Origin: CAYXTW01 sp964452645
Lineage (GTDB): Bacteria > Zixibacteria > MSB-5A5 > GN15 > PGXB01
Assembly: GCA_964452645.1 (NCBI GenBank)
Contig: CAYVMO010000006.1
Span: 1-64,000 of the forward strand
DNA: 64,000 bases
Direction: 5' to 3'
Part shown: positions 53,334 to 62,438 of the stretch, piece by piece
How positions within the stretch are numbered: position 1 is the first letter of the stretch
Layout: every line of letters starts with the position of its first letter
The notes under the pieces: model-generated
Databases searched by the model: none
Seen by the model: the letters and a program-made list of their open reading frames with translations, nothing else
Told to the model about the DNA's origin: nothing
Program-made: the position numbers and the translations under genes

Positions 53334-56184
53334 ATTTATCAAGAACTTTTTGTATGTAAAACTGCACGGTCTCGTCGGTTTCTTTGTCTTTCATCAATTC
53401 GACAAAACCGCAGGCAGAGGATGAATTGCTCATCAGTATCCCCTTAACCGCCAGCGCCCGCCTGATTGGCGAATCGGATTCCAATTGCGGTGCCAGCGCC
53501 GTCGCAGCCGCGATATCACCGATTTTACCCAGCGTGATACAGCCCAGATTTCCTACCAGTTCATTGTCGGAATTGAGTGAATCGGCGATCGGCTCGACGG
53601 CTGTCTTACCCATCTCAATAAGCGCTTCCGAAGCACAATGGGCGGCGCCGTAAAAACTATCACCCAGCATATGTATTAAGGCCGGTATGGCCTGCTCATT
53701 TTTTAGCCTCCGGCAGGAAACGGCCGCCGATTTGCGCACGATTTCATTATCATCCGGCAAAAGCTTCAGTATTGTATCATCGGCCCGTTTATCGCCGATT
53801 TTTCCCAGCGCGACGGCGGCGGCGGAGCGAACCCGCCAGTCATTATGAAAAGCAACACCGATAAGACCGTCTACCGCCGATGAATCGCCAATCTCGCCCA
53901 GCGAGCGACAGATGCGGCTGACTTGCTCCGGATTATCGAGAGATAATGATTGGAGCAATTGCGGCACAGCCTCGCTGCCGATTCCGACCAGAATGCTGTT
54001 TATCGTTTGATTCTCGCGGGCGTCTTTGGTCGTGTATTTCTCGACAAGACGCGGTACCGCCGCGGCGCCCAGGGCGATTATCGAATCGATCGCCGATTGC
54101 ACCATGCCGCGGTATTTTAACTCTCCCGACGAGGCCACGACAAACAGGATATCCACTTTTTCGCTGATCTCTGCCGCTTGCGGACTTTCGACCGCTTTCG
54201 GCTGCAACGCCTCCGGCTGGGTCGTATCCGGCTCGATTGAGACCACATCCATACCACCGCCCCATTTGGAGTCGGTCTGCCAGTAACTGTTGTTTTCGCC
54301 GAGACCGATATAATTGTCCTCCCCGCTGAGATCCAGAAACAAACCGATCGATCCGAATTCCCGCCGCGGATTACCATAGCCGCGCGTATTGGATGTACTA
54401 TTGGCATAGTACGTATCATCACCGCGGTCATCGATTAAAATGCCGATGCCGTTGGCCGAACCGGCCGCCTGTGAAAGATCCCAGGCCTGATAAATATCGT
54501 CACCATGCCGATCAAGAATTATTCCGCAGCCATAGTCATGCCCGCAGCCCTGCATCAAACCTTTGCCGCGATAATAATCATCGCCGACCTCATCGAACAG
54601 AAATCCCAGCGACATGTGTACGCCCGCACCCTGAGAGTATTGATAAGAAATATACTCATCACTGCCGCCGCCGTCATATAGCAGTCCCAGACCCCACCAG
54701 TAGCTGGCCCCCTGACCATAGATATCGGTGATATGTTTATCGTTCCCGTCAAAATCAAGCAAAGCTCCGATGCCGCCGGAAAGATACGGCCGCAAACCGT
54801 AAGCGAATCCCTGCGATAATGAGAGATAGTGAACATCGACACCGGCCAGGCCGATCGATTCTTTATATTTATTCCCGGCTGTGTAATAATCACTGCCGGA
54901 ATAATCGACGATAGCGCCAAAGCCTTCGACCAACCCGACTCCCTGCCCGAAAAGCGCCGCAGAATAATTATCCGAGCCGGAAATATCGATAACCAGACCG
55001 ATACCGAATGTCGCCGCACCCTGCGTATGCGTATCACCATAGTACTTATCGCTGCCGCCGCCGTCATACAGCAGACCGAAACCGAAATATCCCGAACCGC
55101 ACGAGAAATTGCCGCCGTTATATACATCATCGCCCGCCATGTCGAACAATAAACCGACCGACTTACATCCCGAACCGATTACGAACTCCGATTTGGCGTT
55201 ATAAATATCATTCCCGGACAAATCGATTATAATACATCCGTGAGGTTTTTCAGGATTGTACGATAAATCATAATGGTCATCGCCGCCGAAATCGAATATA
55301 AATTCGTACTCGCCGCTGTAATAATCATCGCCGAGCCCCCCGATTTTCCACCTCTCGTGTTTACCCAAAAATTCGGCGATACCGGTCCGAACGGGCATAA
55401 CAAGTGTATCTGAAAGTAAAGTCTCTATCGATAAATCGCCGCTTTGAATAGCCGCGCTCAAGCTATTGATCTCGTTGAATAAATCTTCGGTGGCCGCGAC
55501 CCCGACCGACAAAATAAAATCTTTCCGGATACGATTGCCGAACTTTACGAACTGTTCGATATTTTGCTCTTCCGCCTGTTGGATCAAGTCAAGCTCCTCC
55601 ACCGAGCGATTTTCATCGGCCGTATCTTCAAGGATTATTTCACGAAATTCGTCCAGAAGAAAATTTTTCTCGGATTTATTCAAGAGAGCAAATGTCGAAT
55701 CATGAGCCGAAGGCATATCCTCGGTTAAATATTTCCACGCCTTCATGAGCAAACGATTAAACTCCACCGAGTTGTAAAACAGGTTGGGGCCGTTTAATAT
55801 CTGATCCTCTCCTATCGGGTTCATGGTTCGCCGGGCTGATACCGGCGCTTCCTTGACAAGATTCTCAAATGCAAAATCGAGAACCTCCGACGGATTTCTT
55901 TTTTGACACGCGCTTTTTAACTCCTCGGTGAATTCAATCATCCCGTAAGGATGGCGCATCAAATCGCCGACCCGCGCCAGGCGAGACCCGTCTTTTTCGG
56001 TGTAATCATCGCGGAAATGCAGATCGGATGGCTTCAGATTCAAAAGCGAAGTCAGCTTTTCCAATCCTTCATATTCATAAACCGAATCCGGCGTTGTCTG
56101 CGCCAAACCGGGCAAAAAAACAAAAAGCAGTAATAATGAATAAGCGAATATTCTCATGCGGAAAATAAACGATGGTTGAACCAT
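53320..56184 (-). CDS. Secreted protein with 12-unit Asp/Gly/Tyr repeats and HEAT repeats
   Basis: This 954-residue protein has a signal peptide (RIFAYSLLLLFVFLPGLAQ) and a helical N-terminal part (about 30-280). About 12 repeats of 28-30 residues follow, with core GxGLLxDxxGxDxYxxxxxxQ (about 285-640, for example FGLLYDGGGSDKYYG and IGILIDDRGDDTYYA). A Pro/Glu linker and about seven HEAT units (690-954) complete it. The glycine-aspartate-tyrosine repeat suggests a calcium-binding parallel beta-helix or roll, but I recognise no named family. No catalytic motif was seen. No good ribosome site marks the start, and ATG 56157 is an alternative. Confidence 0.7.
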   Translation of the reverse strand: MVQPSFIFRMRIFAYSLLLLFVFLPGLAQTTPDSVYEYEGLEKLTSLLNLKPSDLHFRDDYTEKDGSRLARVGDLMRHPYGMIEFTEELKSACQKRNPSEVLDFAFENLVKEAPVSARRTMNPIGEDQILNGPNLFYNSVEFNRLLMKAWKYLTEDMPSAHDSTFALLNKSEKNFLLDEFREIILEDTADENRSVEELDLIQQAEEQNIEQFVKFGNRIRKDFILSVGVAATEDLFNEINSLSAAIQSGDLSIETLLSDTLVMPVRTGIAEFLGKHERWKIGGLGDDYYSGEYEFIFDFGGDDHYDLSYNPEKPHGCIIIDLSGNDIYNAKSEFVIGSGCKSVGLLFDMAGDDVYNGGNFSCGSGYFGFGLLYDGGGSDKYYGDTHTQGAATFGIGLVIDISGSDNYSAALFGQGVGLVEGFGAIVDYSGSDYYTAGNKYKESIGLAGVDVHYLSLSQGFAYGLRPYLSGGIGALLDFDGNDKHITDIYGQGASYWWGLGLLYDGGGSDEYISYQYSQGAGVHMSLGFLFDEVGDDYYRGKGLMQGCGHDYGCGIILDRHGDDIYQAWDLSQAAGSANGIGILIDDRGDDTYYANSTSNTRGYGNPRREFGSIGLFLDLSGEDNYIGLGENNSYWQTDSKWGGGMDVVSIEPDTTQPEALQPKAVESPQAAEISEKVDILFVVASSGELKYRGMVQSAIDSIIALGAAAVPRLVEKYTTKDARENQTINSILVGIGSEAVPQLLQSLSLDNPEQVSRICRSLGEIGDSSAVDGLIGVAFHNDWRVRSAAAVALGKIGDKRADDTILKLLPDDNEIVRKSAAVSCRRLKNEQAIPALIHMLGDSFYGAAHCASEALIEMGKTAVEPIADSLNSDNELVGNLGCITLGKIGDIAAATALAPQLESDSPIRRALAVKGILMSNSSSACGFVELMKDKETDETVQFYIQKVLDKYASQ
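53325..54115 (-). repeat. Coding HEAT repeat region
   Basis: It encodes about seven HEAT units such as VRSAAAVALGKIGDKRADDT and VGNLGCITLGKIGDIAAATA, with the ALGxIGD turn typical of PBS-lyase-type HEAT repeats. Such solenoids usually bind partners. Confidence 0.8.
54260..55330 (-). repeat. Coding array of 12 novel-looking repeats
   Basis: About 12 units of 84-90 bp carry the protein core D-x3-G-x-D-x-Y, often followed by QGxG. One spacing is longer (about 43 residues). The pattern differs from RTX nonapeptides and from FG-GAP calcium repeats. Confidence 0.75.
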
Positions 56185-56218
56185 CAGGTCAATTACTTTT
56201 TAAGATAAATGATATGAC

Positions 56219-56992
56219 TTATTTACGTTTTATCAAGATCCACACCCAGGCCGGTAACAGCAGATAAACGATTCTGAACAAAAATGGGGGCAGTTTCGAG
56301 ATAAAATTATTCGGTCGAACGACATCGTCGGCGCAAAAGCTTTCCGGATTTTCAAAGATCATTTTCGTATAATCGTGACGCCAGAAATCCCGCGTCAATC
56401 TCTTTAATTTGCCCAGCGATAAAAGCCTGACGTCGTACTTGCCTTTTTTACCGACGAGTTTCATGTAGAAATCGGCCAATCGGTGCGGCAGCCAGGAAAG
56501 AAATGGCAGAAAATAGTGCCCCTCAATAATAACGTACCGATTGCCGGCGCCGAAATAACAAAAGCCGTCATCTTTCAAAAGACGATATATTTCCGAAACC
56601 AGCCCTTCCTGATTATCGACATGCTCATAAATCTGGTTGCAGATAATGACATCGGCACATTCATCCGCCAGCGCCGCGGCGGTTCCGTCCGTGCAAATAT
56701 ATTCAATATTCGATCTTCGGCTGTTTTGCCGACCCGAATCCAGGCCGACCCGATCAACGTCAAGCGCAATTACTCTTTTGAAATGCTCGGCAAACCGCTC
56801 GGTCATAATCCCGGTCGAAGCACCCAGGTCAAGACAGACCAGTTCTTCAAGCGGCCGCATTGAAAAGTGATGACAGACCGCCAGTGTTTTATCAGCTTTT
56901 TTCAGTCGACCGTCGATATCGTACAGGACCGGGAACCGCTCCGAAAAGGTGCCCATCGACTCATTTATTCTGGTTCTCTCATCTGTTTTCAT
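56219..56992 (-). CDS. SAM-dependent methyltransferase (class I), gene 2 of a pair
   Basis: The start is ATG 56992, overlapping the upstream stop as ATGA. This gives 257 residues beginning KTDERTRINESMG. Motif I is VCLDLGASTGIMTERF, followed by VIALDVD and CNQIYEHVDNQEGLVSEIYR. The C-terminus has hydrophobic FLFRIVYLLLPAWVWILI and a basic KRK tail, suggesting membrane attachment. The substrate is probably a lipid-linked sugar or glycan, given the neighbouring glycosyltransferases. That is inference. Confidence 0.8.
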   Translation of the reverse strand: MKTDERTRINESMGTFSERFPVLYDIDGRLKKADKTLAVCHHFSMRPLEELVCLDLGASTGIMTERFAEHFKRVIALDVDRVGLDSGRQNSRRSNIEYICTDGTAAALADECADVIICNQIYEHVDNQEGLVSEIYRLLKDDGFCYFGAGNRYVIIEGHYFLPFLSWLPHRLADFYMKLVGKKGKYDVRLLSLGKLKRLTRDFWRHDYTKMIFENPESFCADDVVRPNNFISKLPPFLFRIVYLLLPAWVWILIKRK

Positions 56993-57663
56993 GATTTTTC
57001 CAAAGTATAAATCGATGATATCGCTAAAAGCGACGGACACATCTGCGCCAATGGTCTGAATATCATCGAAATTGTTTTCCACTTCGGTGGCGCAATCGGC
57101 ACATATAATTTATTGATAATTTTCAAATTCGCATTTTCGAATAATTTTTTATCTCGCGACGGAAAAAATAATCTAATATGCGAATGGCTGAAATCTCCCA
57201 GATGCGACCGGCCAAACAGTAATTTCAACCGTGAAATAATGTGAAACTCGTTGGGCATCGAAACAACCAGTTCACCGTTTTCATGTAATGCAGAAACAAG
57301 TTTTCCCAAAACAGCGACCGGATCATGCAACTGCTGCAAAACCTCCAGGCAAAGGATAACATCGTATTTTTCGGAAATTTCTTCCTGCTCCAGATCCAGA
57401 ACCTGCACCTTATGTCCGTTTTGTCTGACCATTTCGACCGCTTCGGGCGATATATCAACACCGGTCACGTCATATCCGCGACCGGCGAAATAATCCAAAA
57501 TCAGACCCCGGCCGCAGCCGACATCCAACAAACAACCCGAGCGTTTTTGCAGGAGTCTATCAACGGCCTTTGCTCTTTGAAGTGAGCGCGGATCGACTCT
57601 CGACTCCGGCTGCTGCTTCCAGTAATTATCGAAATATATTTTCTTCTTTTCAACCGTTTGCAT
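56989..57663 (-). CDS. SAM-dependent methyltransferase (UbiG-like), gene 1 of a pair
   Basis: This 224-residue class I methyltransferase has motif I CLLDVGCGRGLILDYFAGRG, GVDISPEAVEMVRQNGH, YDVILCLEVLQQLHDPVAVL and NGELVVSMPNEFH. It overlaps the GT4 gene by 14 bp and the next methyltransferase by 4 bp, so all three are translationally linked. A role in capping or modifying a glycan is plausible. Nothing in the sequence fixes the substrate. Confidence 0.82.
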   Translation of the reverse strand: MQTVEKKKIYFDNYWKQQPESRVDPRSLQRAKAVDRLLQKRSGCLLDVGCGRGLILDYFAGRGYDVTGVDISPEAVEMVRQNGHKVQVLDLEQEEISEKYDVILCLEVLQQLHDPVAVLGKLVSALHENGELVVSMPNEFHIISRLKLLFGRSHLGDFSHSHIRLFFPSRDKKLFENANLKIINKLYVPIAPPKWKTISMIFRPLAQMCPSLLAISSIYTLEKS

Positions 57664-58834
57664 TGACGGTACCTCTGGCAGCCTCTGTTCCCGTCACCGA
57701 ATCCAGCCACCGATTTACTGTTTTAGCCGAGTTATTAATATCCAGTTCCTCCAGAACATTGGCACAATTTCCGGATAACTCAACCCTGTTTTCAGCCATC
57801 ATTTTCATCGTCAGCGCCAGCTCCTTTATATTTCCGACATGGTAATAATATCCGACATCATATTTATCGATTAAAAACGGCATATCACCGATATCGGAGC
57901 AAATCACCGGAACATTAGCCTGCATCGCCTCCCCGAAAGTCAACGGCAGCGAGTCGGAGTGTGAAGGTATTACCGCTGCGACGGCATTGGTCAGCAACCG
58001 GTTTATTCCGCGGCGGTGCAGGTAGCCGAGATATTTCACCGAATCACCCAGTTTATATCCATTAATTCGCCGTTTCAATTCATTCTCCACTCGTCCCGTG
58101 CCTACATAGTACAAACGCCAATCCGGATTATCTTTTATAAAAATCCGGAACGCCTCAAGCAGGTCAAGAACGCCCTTGCTTTTTTCGATTCTTCCGACAG
58201 AAATGAAATATTTCCCGTATTCCTCCGATGACTTGATCCTGCCTTCATCGATACCGATGGCATGATAACTGGGAATAAAATCGCATTGTTTCCGGGAAAG
58301 CGCCTGAACTTTTATGGCCAGTTTATACCCGTCGGCAAAAAGAATATCGGCTTTTTTCAGGACTTTCAAAATGATATGGCCGATCAGCGGCAACGTCGCC
58401 CAGCGATTGATATCCGAACCCAGCGCCCAGACGGCGTAGGGGACATTAAATTTTTTTGACAACTTATAAGCGATATATCCCGAAGGCGCCGCCCAGAGCG
58501 CGATGATACCGTTGTAGTTATTTTTCTTCAGTAATTCTTCACCAGTTTCTAAACCGGCCTTGAAAAATTTTCTAATTTTGAAAAATGTCGCCGGGTTATA
58601 AAACGGCAGCTGCGAAATTACTTTTAAGCCGTCGGACCATATGAATCGATGCACGCTCGTATCCAGGTACTCATTGTTTTCTGAGGTCACTTTATAGTAC
58701 GGCGTTACGACATCGATCTCGATATTTTGACTTTCAAGTGCCCGCCGAAAATCATAAACGAACGGCGAGGCGGTATCGTCAGGTCCGACCGGATACCGAT
58801 TACTGATTATCAATAGACGTTTTACCGACGACAT
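57650..58834 (-). CDS. Glycosyltransferase family 4
   Basis: This 394-residue GT-B enzyme has an N-terminal Rossmann half (LLIISNRYPVGPDDTASPFV, a glycine-poor start common in the family) and a C-terminal donor half. The donor half carries FISVGRIEKSKGVLDLLEAF, LYYVGTGRVENEL, VKYLGYLHRRGINRLLTNAV and PSHSDSLPLTFGEAMQANVP, the E-x7-E donor-binding motif. It transfers a sugar from an activated nucleotide donor in the cytoplasm. It overlaps the GT2 gene by 35 bp. Confidence 0.9.
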   Translation of the reverse strand: MSSVKRLLIISNRYPVGPDDTASPFVYDFRRALESQNIEIDVVTPYYKVTSENNEYLDTSVHRFIWSDGLKVISQLPFYNPATFFKIRKFFKAGLETGEELLKKNNYNGIIALWAAPSGYIAYKLSKKFNVPYAVWALGSDINRWATLPLIGHIILKVLKKADILFADGYKLAIKVQALSRKQCDFIPSYHAIGIDEGRIKSSEEYGKYFISVGRIEKSKGVLDLLEAFRIFIKDNPDWRLYYVGTGRVENELKRRINGYKLGDSVKYLGYLHRRGINRLLTNAVAAVIPSHSDSLPLTFGEAMQANVPVICSDIGDMPFLIDKYDVGYYYHVGNIKELALTMKMMAENRVELSGNCANVLEELDINNSAKTVNRWLDSVTGTEAARGTVNANG

Positions 58835-59852
58835 GGATTGGACCGACGGTGATTTTCTCCGCCGAGGTTACATTTTCTCCGGCGAAATCATTAATCGCAA
58901 AATTATCCAGCTTTTCATTGGCACGATGCAGATTCGTCTGCATCTTATAAATTTCTTTTCTCAGGCCGACCATTTGCGTCCCCAAAAATCCGAAAAGAAT
59001 AATCTGCAATCCGGCCACAAGAAGCAAAATCATCAATGTCATCAGCGGTCGATTGGGATTAAGCGTCCCCGTCTGCCAGAGATATATCATATAGAAACCG
59101 ACCCCCAGACCCGACCCGATCAGGAACACGCCGACCATTCCGAATAAAAGCGATGGCCGCTCGAAAAATGAAAAAATCAGGTGCGACAATGCCGTCGCTC
59201 TGAATTTGAACTTTGATTCCCCCTTCTGGCGCGAAGTCAGCACTGCCGGGAATTCCAGCGGCGTGTACCCCGAAGCCAGCGCTTTGGAGAGTATCTCCAG
59301 ATGAATCTCCTTTCCGTCCGATTCCAGATCCAGCCGCCGGACAACTTCCGCTTTATAGCCCCTCAGGATACCTGTCGACGTCCTGATTCGACCCCTCATC
59401 GCCAGGGATAAGATTAAATTCCCCAGCCTTGAAATCCACAGACGTTTGGCTGATACGTTCTCGGTCGTACCCTCCTGCATGTACGGCGACCCGATTACGA
59501 AATCAACTTCCGGATTATCTTTTAGTAAACGATACATAGCCGGCAGATACTCTTCGGAATATGAAAGATCACAATCGATTGTCAAAATATATCGTCCCCG
59601 CGCCGCTTTAATTCCGGTTCGAATCGCCTTGCCCCGCCCGCCGTTCTGTTTATAACCGACATACCTGACACGATGGTCCTCCTCGGCCATTTTTCTTATT
59701 TTCGCCGAGGTTTCATCGGTGGAACCGTCATCGACCGGCAGGATTTCGAAATCCCGGCCGGTTATGTTCAGGGCATCGATCATTCTTTGGATATTTTGCG
59801 GGATATTCTCCGCCTCATTATAGGCGGGGATTATGACCGAAATTTCAATCAT
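58800..59852 (-). CDS. Glycosyltransferase family 2, dolichyl/polyprenyl-phosphate sugar synthase type
   Basis: This 350-residue protein begins EISVIIPAYNEAENIPQNI and has PVDDGSTDETS, NGGRGKAIRTGIKAARGRYI and LTIDCDLSYSEEYLPAM (the DxD-like metal site), like Alg5/DPM1. Two C-terminal membrane segments (LLFGMVGVFLIGSGLGVGFY, LMILLLVAGLQIILFGFLG) anchor it. It probably makes a polyprenyl-phosphate sugar that feeds the DUF2723 protein encoded just upstream, which overlaps by 4 bp. Confidence 0.88.
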   Translation of the reverse strand: MIEISVIIPAYNEAENIPQNIQRMIDALNITGRDFEILPVDDGSTDETSAKIRKMAEEDHRVRYVGYKQNGGRGKAIRTGIKAARGRYILTIDCDLSYSEEYLPAMYRLLKDNPEVDFVIGSPYMQEGTTENVSAKRLWISRLGNLILSLAMRGRIRTSTGILRGYKAEVVRRLDLESDGKEIHLEILSKALASGYTPLEFPAVLTSRQKGESKFKFRATALSHLIFSFFERPSLLFGMVGVFLIGSGLGVGFYMIYLWQTGTLNPNRPLMTLMILLLVAGLQIILFGFLGTQMVGLRKEIYKMQTNLHRANEKLDNFAINDFAGENVTSAEKITVGPIHVVGKTSIDNQ

Positions 59853-61915
59853 TTTGAGGCCACCGCTTTTTGTCTTTCGATAGCCTGCACGATATGCTGA
59901 CCGAGTTTGAGTGCGTTCGGATCCTGAGAATCGATTTCCAGCGCCTGATGGACATATTTCAAAGCATCGGTATACAGCTTTGCACGGGCCAGGGCCGACG
60001 CCAGGCGGATACGCATATCGATATTTTCTTTATCGATTGCCAGGGCGGCGTCGAATAGTTGCCAGGCGATTTGCGAAAGACCTCTACGATCACAGTAAAC
60101 TCCGATAGTGAATAACCAGCGTCCGCAAAAATCAGCCGACCCGACGTCATCAGGATTGCCCTCCAGCATTTCTTCGACCAACGAAATATGTTTCCGATAA
60201 AAATCGGGATCGATTTCGACCTTTTTGTCTTTTCCGATATACTTAAATAATATACCATCCGGGACAATTTCCTCGTGACTTATACCCGGAACACCGAATT
60301 GAACATAAATATCATGCTCGCCCGCATTCAATTGACATATCTCCGTCGCCAATTCTTCCGGCGTCACATCCTGCGTACCATAAAACTGCTTGGGATATAT
60401 CAAATCGGGATAGTTAATCGTAAGTTGTTTTCTGTAAGCCTGGTTAACCATGGCCCCGGGTGAGAGAATACTTATTTGATCGGCCATCGAATTGACATAG
60501 GCGGCGTACCATAATGGCAGCAAAAAATTATCTTCGGCCGTCAGAATAATCGAGCCGGGCGGAATATCCTCTAAAGCCTCCTGACTGATTATCTCCGGAC
60601 CATTAACATCGGACATATCCGCATGCGCGTAATTGTCTTCGACTGCAACAGCCGTCAACCCTGTAAAAAGAACGGTAAGGGCGACCGCAGAAAACTTGAT
60701 CGGGAATTTGAATCGCATCAGGCCCATCATTCCGGCCGCCCCGACAATCAAAATCAAACCTGTCAAAGGCGCCAGGTAGTTTATCAAATCATAATTTTTC
60801 TGGTCAAAATCGGCGGCCCAGAGAACGATGGCGGCGTTAAATATCATCGCCAGAAGGAAAAACAGGGCGCTTTTTTTGGATACTTTGAGTAGACCGATAA
60901 AACCGAGAAGACAAAATCCGACAGACAGCCAGCCGATCTGCCCCACCAGAAAATCAGCTATTTTTTTAGACCTCAGAAGATAATCCGGGGCCATGAGCAT
61001 TGCCGAAAAATTGGCCATATCCCCCGAACGTGTAATCGCCGCCCAAAATGATTTCAGATTATCCGGTCTTCCCCAGTTAATCGCCGGCTCAAAGGCGGCC
61101 CGGAGCGGCAGATAAAAATAGACCGAAAAAGCTATCACAAAAAACAGTCCCGAAATGGCGATTGTTCTGATCTTCCAGTTGCTTCCGGAAAGATTCGCGA
61201 GTGTCAGCCAGAGAAAAGCCGGTGCAAATGCCAGCGCCAGCAATGGATGATTGGTGAATGATAATGCGTACAGCCATATCCCTGCAAAGAAAAAGCGCTT
61301 CATTTCATCATTTTTGCCTTTAAGACATAGAAACAAAGCTGCGAACGTCAAACATAAATGCAGCGAATAGACTTCGGCCCGGATCGCCGAAAGCCAGACC
61401 GGAAGCGATACCGTGAATAAGGCCGTCGCGGCCAGACCGACAATCAGAACAAATGTCGGTCGAGGCATCGGTTCATAATTCGTCCGGAACTGATCACTCT
61501 TTAAATCGGGATTTTCCATGGCCGCCTTCTGGTTAGCCAGAACTTTCTTATACTCTTCCGGCAGAAATACCGGTACATTTATCAATTGTCTGAGAACGAG
61601 ATAGAAAAAGGTCATCGCCAGGGCAGCAAAAAAAGCGGACATTAAATTCGACGCAAATGCCGGCGTAACTCCCGGCAAGAGGTTGAAGATACGTCCTATA
61701 AGCGTATACAGCGGGAATGAAGGCGAATGCGGGATACCGAGAATATGATTACTCGCCGCAAAAGCGGCCGAATCACCCCAGAAGATCGACGGCGCCAGCG
61801 TTTTTATATAAAGCGAAAAGGCCCCGATAAAGACCAGCGAGGGCGCCAGCCAGAGCGAATAATGGTCGAATTTCGTCGGCCTCACATATTGAAAATCGGT
61901 TTCATGCTTTACCAT
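59849..61915 (-). CDS. DUF2723 (TMEM260-like) membrane protein with TPR tail
   Basis: This 688-residue protein has about 10-11 membrane segments followed by a soluble domain and TPR-like helices (about 590-680). The N-terminus has TLAPSIFWGDSAAFAASNHI and LGIPHSPSFPLYTLIGRIFN, the acidic D and HxPxxPLY pattern of DUF2723. This family includes the eukaryotic O-mannosyltransferase TMEM260 and is GT-C-like. It probably transfers a sugar from a polyprenyl-phosphate donor to a periplasmic protein or glycan. First gene of the long leftward run. Confidence 0.85.
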   Translation of the reverse strand: MVKHETDFQYVRPTKFDHYSLWLAPSLVFIGAFSLYIKTLAPSIFWGDSAAFAASNHILGIPHSPSFPLYTLIGRIFNLLPGVTPAFASNLMSAFFAALAMTFFYLVLRQLINVPVFLPEEYKKVLANQKAAMENPDLKSDQFRTNYEPMPRPTFVLIVGLAATALFTVSLPVWLSAIRAEVYSLHLCLTFAALFLCLKGKNDEMKRFFFAGIWLYALSFTNHPLLALAFAPAFLWLTLANLSGSNWKIRTIAISGLFFVIAFSVYFYLPLRAAFEPAINWGRPDNLKSFWAAITRSGDMANFSAMLMAPDYLLRSKKIADFLVGQIGWLSVGFCLLGFIGLLKVSKKSALFFLLAMIFNAAIVLWAADFDQKNYDLINYLAPLTGLILIVGAAGMMGLMRFKFPIKFSAVALTVLFTGLTAVAVEDNYAHADMSDVNGPEIISQEALEDIPPGSIILTAEDNFLLPLWYAAYVNSMADQISILSPGAMVNQAYRKQLTINYPDLIYPKQFYGTQDVTPEELATEICQLNAGEHDIYVQFGVPGISHEEIVPDGILFKYIGKDKKVEIDPDFYRKHISLVEEMLEGNPDDVGSADFCGRWLFTIGVYCDRRGLSQIAWQLFDAALAIDKENIDMRIRLASALARAKLYTDALKYVHQALEIDSQDPNALKLGQHIVQAIERQKAVASK

Positions 61916-62094
61916 AATAAATGCCCCTTTATAAAATACCTCCCGTTAAATCCCGATAAGCATACTGTTAAAACCGCCTTTACGGCATATGTCTATATTT
62001 CGGCTGAATTCGTGAAAATCTGACAATTATTTCCGATTTTCCGGTATTGTTTCCCTGGGTCTTTCCTCAATCATTTAGCGTCCGACGATTAAAA

Positions 62095-62150
62095 GTAGGT
62101 CAAGCCTCGCTGAGGCTTGACGACTCAAATCTCGGAGAGATTTGAACTAC
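62095..62150. repeat. Three-way-junction palindromic element
   Basis: GTAG (62095-62098) and CTAC (62147-62150) enclose two perfect hairpins: GTCAAGCCTC/GAGGCTTGAC with loop GCT, and TCAAATCTC/GAGATTTGA with loop GGA. The 56-bp element can fold as a cloverleaf-like junction on either strand. Only one copy is in the window. Confidence 0.65.
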
Positions 62151-62183
62151 CCTCTATTATATAACAACCATAAAAACCAAACA

Positions 62184-62325
62184 CGTCATCGCGAGGAGTC
62201 CCGATGTCCCGATTTATCGGGACGACGTGGCGACGGGACGACGTGGCGATCTCTCCTCTCGTTACAAACAGATTGCTACCCCCTTCACGGAATGCAAAGC
62301 ATTCCCCTCAGGGCTGGCAATGACG
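62184..62325. repeat. Dispersed palindromic repeat, copy 2
   Basis: This 142-bp relative of 14450-14574 starts CGTCATCGCGAGGAGTCCC and ends GGGCTGGCAATGACG. It holds an internal tandem duplication GGGACGACGTGGCGA (62219-62249) absent from copy 1, which explains most of the length difference. Confidence 0.75.
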
Positions 62326-62384
62326 AGTAAAAGCAGATATGCCAAGTCCTTAACATGCATAACTACCATTCAATTTAACAGGAT

Positions 62385-62411
62385 AAAAAAGGCGGCCCGA
62401 ATCGGGCCGCC
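62385..62411 (-). terminator. Intrinsic terminator of pilin gene 1
   Basis: GGCGGCCC and GGGCCGCC pair around GAATC. On the minus strand the stem is followed by TTTTTT. It lies 28 bases after the pilin stop. Confidence 0.88.
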
Positions 62412-62438
62412 CGTGAAAATCAAGCCTTTATCAAAGCC

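Larger units (their letters stand above)
61916..62438. other. Intergenic repeat-rich region
   Basis: This 523-bp gap contains a three-way palindromic element (62095-62150), copy 2 of the dispersed repeat (62184-62325) and the terminator of the first pilin gene (62385-62411). No coding gene is supported. Short open frames within the repeat are by-products of it. Confidence 0.7.
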
